NCBI RefSeq assembly: GCF_006704125.1
Contig: NZ_VIGH01000008.1
Span: 124,001 to 188,000, forward strand
Direction: 5' to 3'
Length of the DNA stretch: 64,000 nucleotides
From: Rhodococcus spelaei
GTDB lineage: Bacteria > Actinomycetota > Actinomycetes > Mycobacteriales > Mycobacteriaceae
Both the position numbers and the translations under genes were made by a program. Of this stretch, positions 53,080 through 62,400 are shown one piece after another. Positions within the stretch are counted from its first letter, which is position 1, and every line of letters begins with the position of its first letter. The notes beneath the pieces were generated by a model. The model saw only the letters and a list, made by a program, of their open reading frames with translations. It made no database searches and was not told the DNA's origin.

Positions 53080-54501
53080 TCAGCCCTCGATTGCCGGCCA
53101 GGTCGGTGCAATGTTCCACGGGTACGCGGCCTCGAGCTGTGATGCGACCCGCAGCAACAGATCCTCCCGGCCGTGGGCCGCGACGAGCTGCGCGCCGAGC
53201 GGCAGGCCGTTCGAGTCCGTTCCCAGCGGCAGCGAGATCGCCGGCTGCCCTGTGCAGTTGAACGGGGAGGTCATCGCGGAGAAGTCGCCGGCGTGCTTCC
53301 ACATGGCCTCGAGATCCATGCTGTCGAGCACTCCCAGCGGCGGCGTGGGTCGCCCCAGGGTCGGGGTGAGGAGAAGGTCGTACCCGGTGAAGAACTGCCC
53401 GATCTGCCGGCCCGCACGCTCGAGTTCGGTGTAGGCGAACGCGAGGTCGGTGGCGCTGGCCTGGCCCTTGCAGCGTTCGTACTGCACCCGTGCCATGGTC
53501 TCGAGATCGTCGTCCCGCAGCGGCCGTCCCAACTCGGCGAGCCGCTGATCGATCTCGACCGACATCGATGACGCCATCAGGTACTGAATCGCCGCGATCA
53601 ACGCGTCGTACGGGAAGTCCGGCGCCGCGGTCTCGACGCGATGCCCCAACTTCTCGAGCATGATTCCGACGTCCGACGCGACAGCCGCACAGTCGGGGTG
53701 CACGGGATCCCCGGACGGCATCGTCGTGGTCAGTCCGATGCGCAGCGTGCCGGGATCGGCACCGACTTCCTCGGCGTAGGGGCGGGCCGGCGATGCGATG
53801 CCGAACGCGGCGCCCACCGCGGGCCCACACGTCAGGTCCAGCAGCAGTGCGGTGTCGCGGACGCTGCGGGTGAGTGCATGCTGCACCGCCATAGGGGAGG
53901 CCATCGGCGACGCGGACGGCATCCGACCACGGGACGGCTTGAGACCCACCAATCCGTTGGCCGACGACGGGATGCGGATCGAACCGCCACCGTCGCTGCC
54001 GTGGGCCGCCGGAGTGATGCCCACCGCGACCGCCGCACCCGCTCCACCCGACGACCCGCCCGCACTGTGGGTGAGGCGGTGCGGATTGCGTGTCGGACCG
54101 AACAGCACCGGTTCGGTGCTCGCGTTCTGGCCGAACTCTGGGGTGTTCGTCTTGCCGATCACGACGAGGCCCGCCCGCCGGTACCGGGAGACGAGTTTGC
54201 TGTCTTGCTGCGCGATCCGGCCCGCGAACATCCGGGAACCGTTGGTGGTCGGCAGTCCCGCCACGTCGGCCCCGAGGTCCTTGATCAGGAACGGGATTCC
54301 ACGCAACGGACCGTCCGGCAGACCGTCGTCCACCTCGGCGAGCGCGGCCTCCCCACGCTCGCACACCACCGCGTTGACGGTGGGATTGCGTTCCTCGAGG
54401 CGGTGCAGCGCGAACTCGACGACCTCGCGGGCCGACACCTCGCCGTCGCGGATCGCGGCCGCGAGGCCCGTCATGTCCTGGTTGTCGAACAGGCTTTCCA
54501 T
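53080..54501 (-). CDS. Amidase signature family amidase
   Basis: This 473-residue enzyme has the Ser-cisSer-Lys triad: the lysine in IPFLIKDL, the cis-serine in SAGGSSGGAGAA and the nucleophile in GSDGGGSIRIPSS. These hydrolyse aliphatic, aromatic or amino-acid amides. The ATG at 54501 follows GGAGG. It lies in a variable region next to remnants of a urea carboxylase gene, which may point to a former nitrogen-scavenging cluster. Confidence 0.93.
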   Translation of the reverse strand: MESLFDNQDMTGLAAAIRDGEVSAREVVEFALHRLEERNPTVNAVVCERGEAALAEVDDGLPDGPLRGIPFLIKDLGADVAGLPTTNGSRMFAGRIAQQDSKLVSRYRRAGLVVIGKTNTPEFGQNASTEPVLFGPTRNPHRLTHSAGGSSGGAGAAVAVGITPAAHGSDGGGSIRIPSSANGLVGLKPSRGRMPSASPMASPMAVQHALTRSVRDTALLLDLTCGPAVGAAFGIASPARPYAEEVGADPGTLRIGLTTTMPSGDPVHPDCAAVASDVGIMLEKLGHRVETAAPDFPYDALIAAIQYLMASSMSVEIDQRLAELGRPLRDDDLETMARVQYERCKGQASATDLAFAYTELERAGRQIGQFFTGYDLLLTPTLGRPTPPLGVLDSMDLEAMWKHAGDFSAMTSPFNCTGQPAISLPLGTDSNGLPLGAQLVAAHGREDLLLRVASQLEAAYPWNIAPTWPAIEG

Positions 54502-54731
54502 GCAATCCTCCGTGTGGTCGTCCGACGGCGAGCGATTCCGCACGTGGACGTCAGGTCAGGCGTTGTGGCAAGCGAAGCGGTGGAGATCGGCGCCCCCGAG
54601 GAGCAGTTCTCGTCGGTACGCAACGTGGCGACCACAACGTAAGACATTCTTCTTTGTCGCGCAATACCCGAACTGAAGCCCAAATGGATTGCAGTACTGG
54701 AAGATAGCGGATCCGCATACCGCGGCGGTGA
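54502..54731. other. Intergenic region upstream of the amidase
   Basis: No coding feature is visible. It is less GC-rich than the surroundings, with TTCTTCTTTG near 54650 and TGGATTGCAGTACTGG near 54690, and probably holds the amidase promoter. Confidence 0.45.
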
Positions 54732-54968
54732 TCACAATCGGCGCTCGCGTAGGGGGCGCATCCCGCTCGGTGGGACCGGTTGTTCGCCCCGTTCGAGCTG
54801 CTCGCACTGGTGCCGGAGCCGGATCTGGGCGAGCACGTCGAACGCCTCCACGAGTGTCGATGCGTCGTCGTCGGGCAGCACCCCGGCCGCGGCCGCCGCC
54901 CGCGGCCGCGCGGGGGTCGCTGCGTCCGCCAATCCGCCTCGGGCCGTGCGAACCTCGGCCGCGAGGCC
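54732..54968 (-). pseudogene. Remnant of a DUF294-type nucleotidyltransferase substrate-binding domain
   Basis: The minus-strand frame ending at 54732 reads RAAAAAGVLPDDDASTLVEA and FDVLAQIRLRHQCEQLERGE, which match the C-terminal substrate-binding region of the DUF294 putative nucleotidyltransferases. Upstream of about 54968 the resemblance stops. No start or N-terminal domain remains. Confidence 0.65.
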
Positions 54969-54977
54969 AGTGCGCCC

Positions 54978-55136
54978 GGCTCGTTCTCGCTCGCCGAGCA
55001 CGAGCGGTTCCTGGCCGACAATGCGGATTCGATTGCCGGGTTCCGCGCGACGCAGGTCGCGGCCTTCGCGGCCGAACGGGACGCCTGGGCGATGGCGGGT
55101 GAGTTCGCCAAGAGTGCGGGAAGCGAGGCGGCCTGA
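54978..55136 (+). pseudogene. C-terminal remnant of urea carboxylase
   Basis: A plus-strand frame reads FSLAEHERFLADNADSIAGF, RATQVAAFAAERDAWAMAGE and a stop at 55136, resembling the extreme C-terminus of urea carboxylase (urea amidolyase). Everything upstream of the match is gone. It abuts the DUF294 fragment within about 10 bp. Confidence 0.65.
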
Positions 55137-55183
55137 CCGCCGCCGCGGCGGCAGGCCGGGATTGTCCGGGTTGCACGGGAGGG

Positions 55184-55226
55184 GTGAACGGGTGTTCACT
55201 CCCATGGGGTGAACGGCCGTTCACCC
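55184..55226. promoter_or_regulatory. Twin TetR-type operators
   Basis: GTGAACGGGTGTTCAC (55184-55199) and the perfect 20-bp palindrome GGGTGAACGGCCGTTCACCC (55207-55226) share arms and are 25 bp apart centre to centre. They lie about 32 bp before the MFS start, the place for repression by the TetR encoded at the end of the same operon. Confidence 0.8.
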
Positions 55227-55257
55227 TGTGTTTCCCGTCTGCTCTCGGAGATGCCGC

Positions 55258-57261
55258 TTGTCCAGTCACTCGAAACCGTCGACCCGGGTGTCCACCGGGG
55301 TGCTCACCACGGTGCTGTGCATGTCCGGAACCCTCGTGGCACTGCAGCAGACACTGGTCATCCCGCTGCTCACCGAGTTCCCGGCGATCCTCCACATCGA
55401 CTACGCGAGCGCATCCTGGCTGGTCACCATCACGCTGCTGACGGCGGCGGTCGCCACCCCGATCGTCTCTCGGCTGGCGGACATGTTCGGCAAGCGCCGC
55501 ATGATGCTGGTGTCGCTGTCGACCATGGTCGTCGGGTCGGTGATCGCCGCGGTCGGCGGCACCTTCGTCACCGTCCTGATCGGCCGCGGCCTGCAAGGTC
55601 TTGCGTCCGCTCTGGTCCCGGTCGGCATCGGCATCCTGCGCGACGAACTCCCGAAGGCGAAGGTCGCCGGCGCGACGGCGATGATGAGCGCGACGCTCGG
55701 CATCGGTTCCGCACTCGGGTTGCCGCTGACCGGGTTGGTGTACCAGCACCTCGGCTGGGAAGCGGTCTTCTGGGTGTCCACGATCGCAGGCGTTGCGATG
55801 CTGGTCGCGGTGCTGGCCGTCGTCCCCGAATCGCCGGTCCGCACACCCGGCCGCTTCGACATCGGCGGCGCCGTGCTGCTGTCCGTCGCGCTGGCGGCAC
55901 TGTTGCTGGCGATCTCGAAGGGCGGCACGTGGGGCTGGCTGAGCGAGCCGACGATCCTGGCGCTGGTCGTCGCGATCGTGGCCTTCGCGATCTGGTTCCC
56001 GTTCGAGCTGCGCGTCAACCAACCGATGGTGGACCTGCGCACGTCAGCGCGGAGGCCGGTCTTGCTGACCAACATCGCCGCGCTGCTCGTGGGAATCTCC
56101 ATGTACGCCAACATGATGTCGACAACCCAGCAGTTGGAGATGACCGAGGCCACCGGCTACGGGCACGGGCTGTCGGTGCTCGTCGCGGGACTGTGCATGA
56201 TGCCGGGCGGCCTGATGATGGTGGTCGTGGCACCGATCGCCGGACGGCTGACCGGACGGATCGGCGCGAAGTACACACTGCTGATCGGCACGATCGTGCT
56301 CGCCGCCGCATACACCGCGCGCATCTTCCTGACCGGCTCGGTGCCCCTGATCGTCCTCGGCTCGATGTTGGTGACCTCCGGCACCGCCATCGCCTACGCG
56401 ACCATGCCGATGCTGATCATGGGCTCGGTGCCGATCACCGAGACCGCATCGGCGAACGGACTCAACGCCCTGCTGCGGTCGGTCGGCACATCCGTGTCCA
56501 GCGCGGTGATCTCGGCGATCCTGACCACGATCACGATGGACGTGGCGGGACACGAGCTGCCGTCGCTCGGCGCGTTCCAGGTCGTCTTCGGGATGGCGGC
56601 CATGGCCGCGCTCGCGGGCACCGTGGTCGCCGCGTACATCCCGCGCGCCACCGCTGCTGCTGCGTCCGCTGCACCGACGGTCCCGGTCACGCCCGCCGAG
56701 GAGGAGGTTCCCTCCGAACTCGTGGTCACCGGCTCGGTGCTGCGGGCCGACCTGGCGCCGATCCGGCAGGCGGTGATCACGGTACTGCGCACCACGGGGG
56801 AGCCGGTCGACTGGAGTCGGGCCGACAACACCGGGGAGTTCTCCGTGGTGCTGCCGGCGCCGGGTCCGTACCTGGTGGTCGCCAGTGCGGACGGATGGGC
56901 GTCGCAGTCGCAGGTGCTCGACTTCGACGGCTCCGACTCCCGGCAGTCCGTGGTCCTGGCGCAGCGGCTGAGGCTGACCGGCCGCGTGACGGAGTCGGGG
57001 GTGCCGTGCCCGGACGCGGTGGTCAGCCTGGTCCAGGCGACGGGGGAGTACGTGGCATCGACGGTCACCGGCAGGGATGGGCGCTACGAGCTCGCGCAGC
57101 CGCCGACCGGTCGCTACCTGATCACCGTGCTCGGCAGCGACCGGTGCACCGTGACGCGGCCGCTCCTCGTCCTCGCCCGGCCCGAAGAAGTCGACCTCGA
57201 CCTGGCCGAGGACGTCGTGCCGGTCGCACACCATGTCGCCGCGCCGGTCGTGGCGAGGTGA
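55258..57261 (+). CDS. DHA2-family MFS exporter with C-terminal carboxypeptidase-regulatory-like repeats
   Basis: The transporter part (about 1-490 of 667) has 14 helices and motifs LVALQQTLVIPLL and SRLADMFGKRRMML of EmrB/QacA exporters. It is extended by two beta domains of the CarboxypepD_reg type: VTGSVLRADLAPIRQAVITV...PYLVVASADGW (about 500-560) and LTGRVTESGVPCPDAVVSLV...GRYLITVLGSD (about 570-635). I chose the TTG at 55258 with CGGAGATG upstream; a GTG at 55228 is in frame. The stop overlaps the TetR start. Confidence 0.85.
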   Translation: MSSHSKPSTRVSTGVLTTVLCMSGTLVALQQTLVIPLLTEFPAILHIDYASASWLVTITLLTAAVATPIVSRLADMFGKRRMMLVSLSTMVVGSVIAAVGGTFVTVLIGRGLQGLASALVPVGIGILRDELPKAKVAGATAMMSATLGIGSALGLPLTGLVYQHLGWEAVFWVSTIAGVAMLVAVLAVVPESPVRTPGRFDIGGAVLLSVALAALLLAISKGGTWGWLSEPTILALVVAIVAFAIWFPFELRVNQPMVDLRTSARRPVLLTNIAALLVGISMYANMMSTTQQLEMTEATGYGHGLSVLVAGLCMMPGGLMMVVVAPIAGRLTGRIGAKYTLLIGTIVLAAAYTARIFLTGSVPLIVLGSMLVTSGTAIAYATMPMLIMGSVPITETASANGLNALLRSVGTSVSSAVISAILTTITMDVAGHELPSLGAFQVVFGMAAMAALAGTVVAAYIPRATAAAASAAPTVPVTPAEEEVPSELVVTGSVLRADLAPIRQAVITVLRTTGEPVDWSRADNTGEFSVVLPAPGPYLVVASADGWASQSQVLDFDGSDSRQSVVLAQRLRLTGRVTESGVPCPDAVVSLVQATGEYVASTVTGRDGRYELAQPPTGRYLITVLGSDRCTVTRPLLVLARPEEVDLDLAEDVVPVAHHVAAPVVAR

Positions 57262-57809
57262 GCTCGCCGTCCACCCGTGACGCCGTCATCGCCGCCGCCC
57301 GTGACCTGTTCGCGCGGCGGGGGTACACCGCGACGACGATCAAGGACATTGCCGCCGCGGCCGGATGTTCGCCGGCACTGGTGATGAAGCTGATGGGCAG
57401 CAAGGCGGGTCTTCTCGCCGCGGCGGACCCGTCGGAACCGACGATCACCGATGAGCTCGGTGCCCGGGAACCGGTGGGACACGGCCTGGTTCGCCGCCTC
57501 GTCGAACGTCGCGACACCGATGCGCCCGAGCCGCTGGCGACGGTGCTGCTGCTGATCCACGAGTCCGAGGACCGCGAGGCCGCGCGGGCGGACTATCACC
57601 AGCGTTACGTCGCCGCGATCGCAGACCGGATCGGCGACACCTCCGCGAGCAAGGTCCGTTCGCAGTTGGTCCTCGCCGTGCTGCTCGGCCTGGCGGGTGG
57701 CACGCGGACGATGGGTCTGCTCGGCACCGACGTCATCGAGCGAGAGGAGCTGATCGAACGGTACGGGGCGCTGGTGCAGGCGATCGTGGACGGCGCGGAC
57801 GGGCCGTGA
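57258..57809 (+). CDS. TetR-family regulator of the MFS operon
   Basis: This 183-residue protein has the HTH AVIAAARDLFARRGYTATTI, KDIAAAAGCSPALVMKLMGS (about 8-50) and the usual TetR helical domain. GTG start overlaps the MFS stop (GTGA), so it is made from the same mRNA. The two palindromes upstream of the MFS gene are its probable targets, giving negative autoregulation. Confidence 0.9.
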   Translation: MSSPSTRDAVIAAARDLFARRGYTATTIKDIAAAAGCSPALVMKLMGSKAGLLAAADPSEPTITDELGAREPVGHGLVRRLVERRDTDAPEPLATVLLLIHESEDREAARADYHQRYVAAIADRIGDTSASKVRSQLVLAVLLGLAGGTRTMGLLGTDVIEREELIERYGALVQAIVDGADGP

Positions 57810-57949
57810 GCGCTGACGTGTGAACCGGTCAGGTGGGTGCCCGGGGATCGTCCGAGGTGTAGGCCAATTCGTCGATTCGTCGGGCAATGCGTTGTAGGTT
57901 CTGCCTCGGCACAGCGACGAGATTCCGCCCGGCAGAAGGAGAAACACCC

Positions 57950-58966
57950 GTGCAGATAGACGTCCAACTCGACGGTCGGCCGGAAGACGCGGCGCGCCGC
58001 GCACGCGAACTCGTCGAACTCGGAGTGGACGGCCTGTTCACCTTCGAGGGCGCGCACGATGTGTTCGTGCCGTTGGTCGCGGCGGCGGCCGCAGTGGACG
58101 TCGACCTGATGACGAACGTCGCGATCGCGTTGCCCCGCAGCCCGATGCACCTCGCCAACACCGCCTACGACTTGCAGACCCTCAGTCGCGGCCGCTTCCG
58201 GCTCGGACTCGGATCACAGATCCGCCCGCACATCGAGAAGCGGTACGGCGCGCAATGGTCGCGCCCGGCCGCCCGCATGCGTGAAACGGTCCTGGCGATC
58301 AAGTCGATCTTCGATGCGTGGGAGGGCAATTCGCGTCTGCGGTTCGAGGGTGAGTTCACCACGCACACGTTGATGCCACCGACCTTCGATCCGGGGCCGA
58401 ACCCGTACGGTCCGCCGCCGATCTGTATGGGGGCGCTCGGGCCCGTCATGACCCGAACGGCGGCCGAGGTGGCCGACGGCCTGCTGGTGATGCCGTTCAA
58501 CAGCGTCCGGCACTTCCGGGAGCGGACGCTGCCGGCGGTGAGGGAGGGGCTCGAACGCGGCGGTCGTACCGCCGCGGACCTCGCGATCTACCCGCAGGTG
58601 ATCGTCGGGGTCGGCCGCACACCGGAGGAGCTCGAGGCGGCATCGCGTGGCGTGCGCAGTCTGCTCGCGTTCTACGGTTCGACTCCCGCATACCGGCCGG
58701 TCCTCGAGGTCGAGGGATGGGCCGACGCGCAGCCGAAGCTGAACGCGCTGTCCAAGCAGGGCGAGTACGCCGCGATGACAGATCTGATCGACGACAGGAT
58801 GCTCGCCACCCTCGCCGTGCACGGCACCCCCGAGGAGTGTGCCGCCGAGATCGTCGCCCGCTTCGGGGACCACGCCGACCGGGTGTGCTGCTACTTCCCC
58901 GGCTACCAGGTGCAGGGGCAGCACATCGCGGAGCTCGTCACGGCAGTGAAGGGGCTGGCACCGTGA
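57950..58966 (+). CDS. LLM-class F420-dependent oxidoreductase (TIGR03617-like)
   Basis: This 338-residue protein has the luciferase-like TIM barrel: LFTFEGAHDVFVPLVAAAAA, ALPRSPMHLANTAYDLQTLS, GRFRLGLGSQIRPHIEKRYG, and a C-terminal GTPEECAAEIVARFG helix. Such enzymes use reduced F420 (or FMN) on diverse substrates. GTG at 57950 follows AAGGAGAAA. It is followed by two broken genes, one for an enoyl-CoA hydratase, so it probably belonged to an acyl or steroid degradation operon. Confidence 0.91.
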   Translation: MQIDVQLDGRPEDAARRARELVELGVDGLFTFEGAHDVFVPLVAAAAAVDVDLMTNVAIALPRSPMHLANTAYDLQTLSRGRFRLGLGSQIRPHIEKRYGAQWSRPAARMRETVLAIKSIFDAWEGNSRLRFEGEFTTHTLMPPTFDPGPNPYGPPPICMGALGPVMTRTAAEVADGLLVMPFNSVRHFRERTLPAVREGLERGGRTAADLAIYPQVIVGVGRTPEELEAASRGVRSLLAFYGSTPAYRPVLEVEGWADAQPKLNALSKQGEYAAMTDLIDDRMLATLAVHGTPEECAAEIVARFGDHADRVCCYFPGYQVQGQHIAELVTAVKGLAP

Positions 58967-59181
58967 GCGACGTCCTGGCCGAGATCGACGGCGGAGTCGC
59001 GACCCTCACGCTGAACCGGTCGCGGCAGCGCAACGCCTTCAGCGGTGCCATGGGCAGGCGTCTCGGTGAGCTCTACCGAGACCTCGACGCAGCCGAGGGC
59101 GTCCGCGCGTACCTCGAACACCGAGACCCCCGCTGGACCGCGCGACTGTCGACAGAATGGAAGGAATTACCGTGGGAATGA
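58963..59181 (+). pseudogene. Truncated enoyl-CoA hydratase (N-terminus only)
   Basis: GTG at 58963, overlapping the LLM stop, starts the crotonase-like GGVATLTLNRSRQRNAFSGA with MGRRLGELYRDLDA, then departs from the family after about residue 50. The oxyanion-hole and catalytic part are missing, and a stop follows at 59181. A deletion of the central and 3' parts is the simplest explanation. Confidence 0.8.
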
Positions 59182-59342
59182 ACAGCTTCGGTCCGGAGAC
59201 CACCACCGCGGCTGAGCGTTCCGGGACCGTGTCCCGGGTGGTGACGGTCTCGTCCGACGCGCACCGTGCCCACGCCGCCGACCACGCCGCCGATCCGGCG
59301 ACCGCGCTGTGGGTGTAGTCCGAGCAACACGTCAGCCGCTGA
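59172..59342 (+). pseudogene. Short-chain dehydrogenase remnant with internal deletion and nonsense codon
   Basis: The frame starts near GTG 59172 / ATG 59178 with MNSFGPETTTAAE, like the N-terminus of SDR oxidoreductases, jumps to RVVTVSSDAHR, a mid-protein SDR motif, then DPATALWV, a TAG at 59316-59318 where family members have Trp, and SEQHVSR with TGA at 59340. About three quarters of the gene is gone, including the TGxxxGxG and YxxxK motifs. Confidence 0.7.
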
Positions 59343-59372
59343 TCGGCCAGGAGCTGAGGAGTTCACCCGCAT

Positions 59373-59410
59373 CGGTGGCCGCGACACAGCGGGCACCGTC
59401 GCGGCCACCG
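59373..59410. terminator. Hairpin between the SDR remnant and emb gene
   Basis: A 13-bp perfect stem (59373-59385 with 59398-59410) and 12-base loop, without a T-tract, separates the converging units. Confidence 0.6.
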
Positions 59411-59472
59411 GGGAGATGGCCCAGCGGGCGCCCCCGATCTCCTTGGCGGTTATTGGCTGTCGACTCGACCGA

Positions 59473-62400
59473 TCACCACGCGATGTTGATCGGTGCCGGG
59501 TTCCACGTGCCCGAACGTTCCACGGTCGCGGTGTCGAGCTGTGCGGGTTCAGCGTTCGGGTCGATTCGCGAGTACTGCTCGAGGCTGCCCCAGTCGCGGT
59601 CCCAGTCGCCGTCGAGGTAGGTCGGGAGGGTGCGTCCAGTTGCGGTGAGGTCGATCCACCCGAGTGGGCCGCCGCCGAAGTGGTCTTGCCACAGGCTCGT
59701 CATCACCGCACCGGGTCGGTCCGGGAGGATCCGGTACTCCGGGATCTCGGCGACGCCGAGACGATGGGCGAAGGGCTGCTGGCACGGGAACTGCAGTGCC
59801 ACCTCCCAGTCGATCATGGTCGGTGTGGTCGAGCCGACCAGCTCGTTGAGGGTGGTCGTCCTCGGGACCCTCGGCGGTGTCACGGCGACCCACTGGTCGG
59901 GCCGCGTGTCGCTGTCGTCCACGACCACCCGTACGGCGTTCGCCTCCCTGGGAATCCGATCGCGCGGTATCCGAAGGTTTCGCCACGAGGGCGCGGGTCC
60001 GATGTCGATGGGAAGGGCACTGCCCAGCTTCTGAACGGCGCCGTCGCCGCCCCGGACACCGTAGTCGAGTTCGACGCGCGCACCGGGGGTGATGATGCCG
60101 TCGGCGTTCACCGAGTACACGCGGCCCGCGGCGGTGATCGACACCAGGTCGCCGCCCTCGGGCAATGCGTACCAGTCCGAGGTCAACGACGCCGGGCCGC
60201 CGGCGCCGTAGGTGCCGAGTACCGGGGTGGTCGCCGGGTCGAGCCCGAAGGGCAGGGCAACGCTGCTGCCGTTGATGCCGACGGAACCTTGGCCGCCTGC
60301 CGTGCCGGCCGCGTTGCTGGACTTGGCGTCGTCGTTGTCGAGTGACTTCGCCATACCCTCGGACGCGGCCTTCTCGTCGGACGTCAAGTCGCGGGCCACC
60401 CCGTTCGGGGTGAATCCGACGTTTTCTGCGCCGAGCGCGTTCGCCGGTGCGGCAGTCAGCGGCTGCAGCATCGACGCGTTGGGATCGGTTTCGACCAGCA
60501 CATCCTCCGCCAGGCCGCAGGAGTGCCCGGCGAGGGCCCCGAAGTTCGACTTGGCCAACGAGAACGACGGGTACTGCGCGACGGCGCCCTTGGTCATCGA
60601 GAGCACGAAGAACACGACCATCGCACCGGCCACGACCGTCAGCGGTGGAATCGACCACAGCCGGCCCGGGCGAGTGGACTTGTCCTCGTGGGGTTCCCGG
60701 AAGAAGCACCACGCTGCGACGAGCAGCATCACCACCGTCAGACCGAGCAGGACGGTGCCCGCGCCGTGACCGGCGATCATCACCGGCTTGTCCCACCACG
60801 GGATGCCCCACGCCGAGATGTACCACCAACTGTTGCTGCTGGTGAACGCGAGCGCGAGAACGAACAGCATCGCCGCGGCGAACAGTGCCCGGTTGCGTCG
60901 CGACCGCAGCACCAGCGGGCCCACCGCGACTGCGGTCAGGACAGCGAGCGAACCGGTTAGGCCGGCGAACACCCCGAAATGGTGGGTCCACTTGGTGGGC
61001 GTGAACATCATCAGCGCCATCGCGGCGGCGGTGATGCCGATGATCCGGCGTGACGGGCCCGCCGCGGTGCCGGGGATCCGGCCGCCGCGTCGCAGCATCA
61101 CCAGCAGGCTCGAGACGATCGAGAGCACCATCACGAACACCCCGAACCGGCGGGCCAGCGATCCGTCGGCGTTGATGTTGAACAGCCACTCGTAGCGCTT
61201 GTACTCCTCGAACCAGGCGTTCGTCGGTGGAATTGTGTGCACTCGTTGCATCTCGAGGACCGCGGCGAGGGTCTGGTCGGCGAACGCCGCGACCAGGACA
61301 ACGAGACCTGCCGCGGCGATCGGGCCGAGGACGGCGAGGTAGCCGACGGTCTTGGCGCGTGCCGCGACGATCTGCAGCACCGGCCGGGCGCCCGCGACGA
61401 GCGCGCCGAAGCAGATGATCCCCGACGGTCCGACGGTCACGGTGAGCGCTGCGACGAGGATCGCGACGGCGGCGGGGAGCAGGCGCCGGGTCGCGATCGC
61501 GCGTTCGACCGAGCACCACGTCAGCAGCACCCCGGCGGCGACGATCGGCTCGGGACGCAGGCCGTTGTTGTACGGCAGCCAGAAGGCGAGGAACACCAGA
61601 CCGCCGGTCCACAGGGCCACCCTGTTTCGGCGGACGGCGACGCCGAGACGCGGGGCCACTTCGCGGCTGATCACCAGCCAGCAGACGATGCCCGCGATCA
61701 GGGCGGGGAGTCGAATCCACGGACTGGCGACCGACACCTTCGTCATCCACGCGAGCAGGTCGTAGTACGGGGTCCCGAACGGCGCCTCCGGGACGCCGAA
61801 CCACCGGAAGTAGTTGGCCATGTAGCCCGATTCGAGCGACGACCGCGCCATCGTGAACTGGTAGCCGTCGTCGGAGGTGCTCGCGCCGATGAAGTGCCAC
61901 AACGCGAGGGTCCCGACCACAACCGCGTCGATCGGCGCGAACTTCCACCACCGCGCAGGCAGGAACCGCCGCGCCCGACGACCGTCGAGCGAGTCGATCC
62001 GGTGCAGCCCGACGAGGGCGACCACCGTCGCGAGGACGGCGACGATCATCGCGACGAGCTTGACCGCGGACGGCGTCGACGTGAACCGGGTGTCGAGATC
62101 GGCGGTCACCGACAGGCCAACGGGAGCAGCGCCGTGAAGATCAGTGAATACGCCGACCATCTGCGGACGGAAGTCGCCGGTGAGAGTGGCCCCGTCGCTG
62201 CCGTCGACCGTGGTGGTGGTCTGTTCCGCGGTCGACGTCACGGTCACCGCCCGCCCCGCGAGGTCGGCGACCGGGACCGAGAGCAGGTGCTGGTCGCGTT
62301 GAACGATCTCGAATTGTGCGGATCCGCCATCCGCGCCCGCGTTGATGCGGGCGACGAGCCCGTAGCGCGCCGCGTCCGCTGAGCCCACCGGGGCGGTCGA

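Noticed and set aside
55184-55226. LexA boxes before the MFS gene
   Set aside because: GTGAACGGCCGTTCAC has GAAC/GTTC arms but lacks the TCGAAC/GTTCGA ends and is present twice by a TetR operon, so a TetR operator is more likely.
59266-60345. 359-codon plus-strand frame opposite the emb C-terminus
   Set aside because: It is antisense to the clear carbohydrate-binding domain of the arabinosyltransferase and crosses the hairpin between units.
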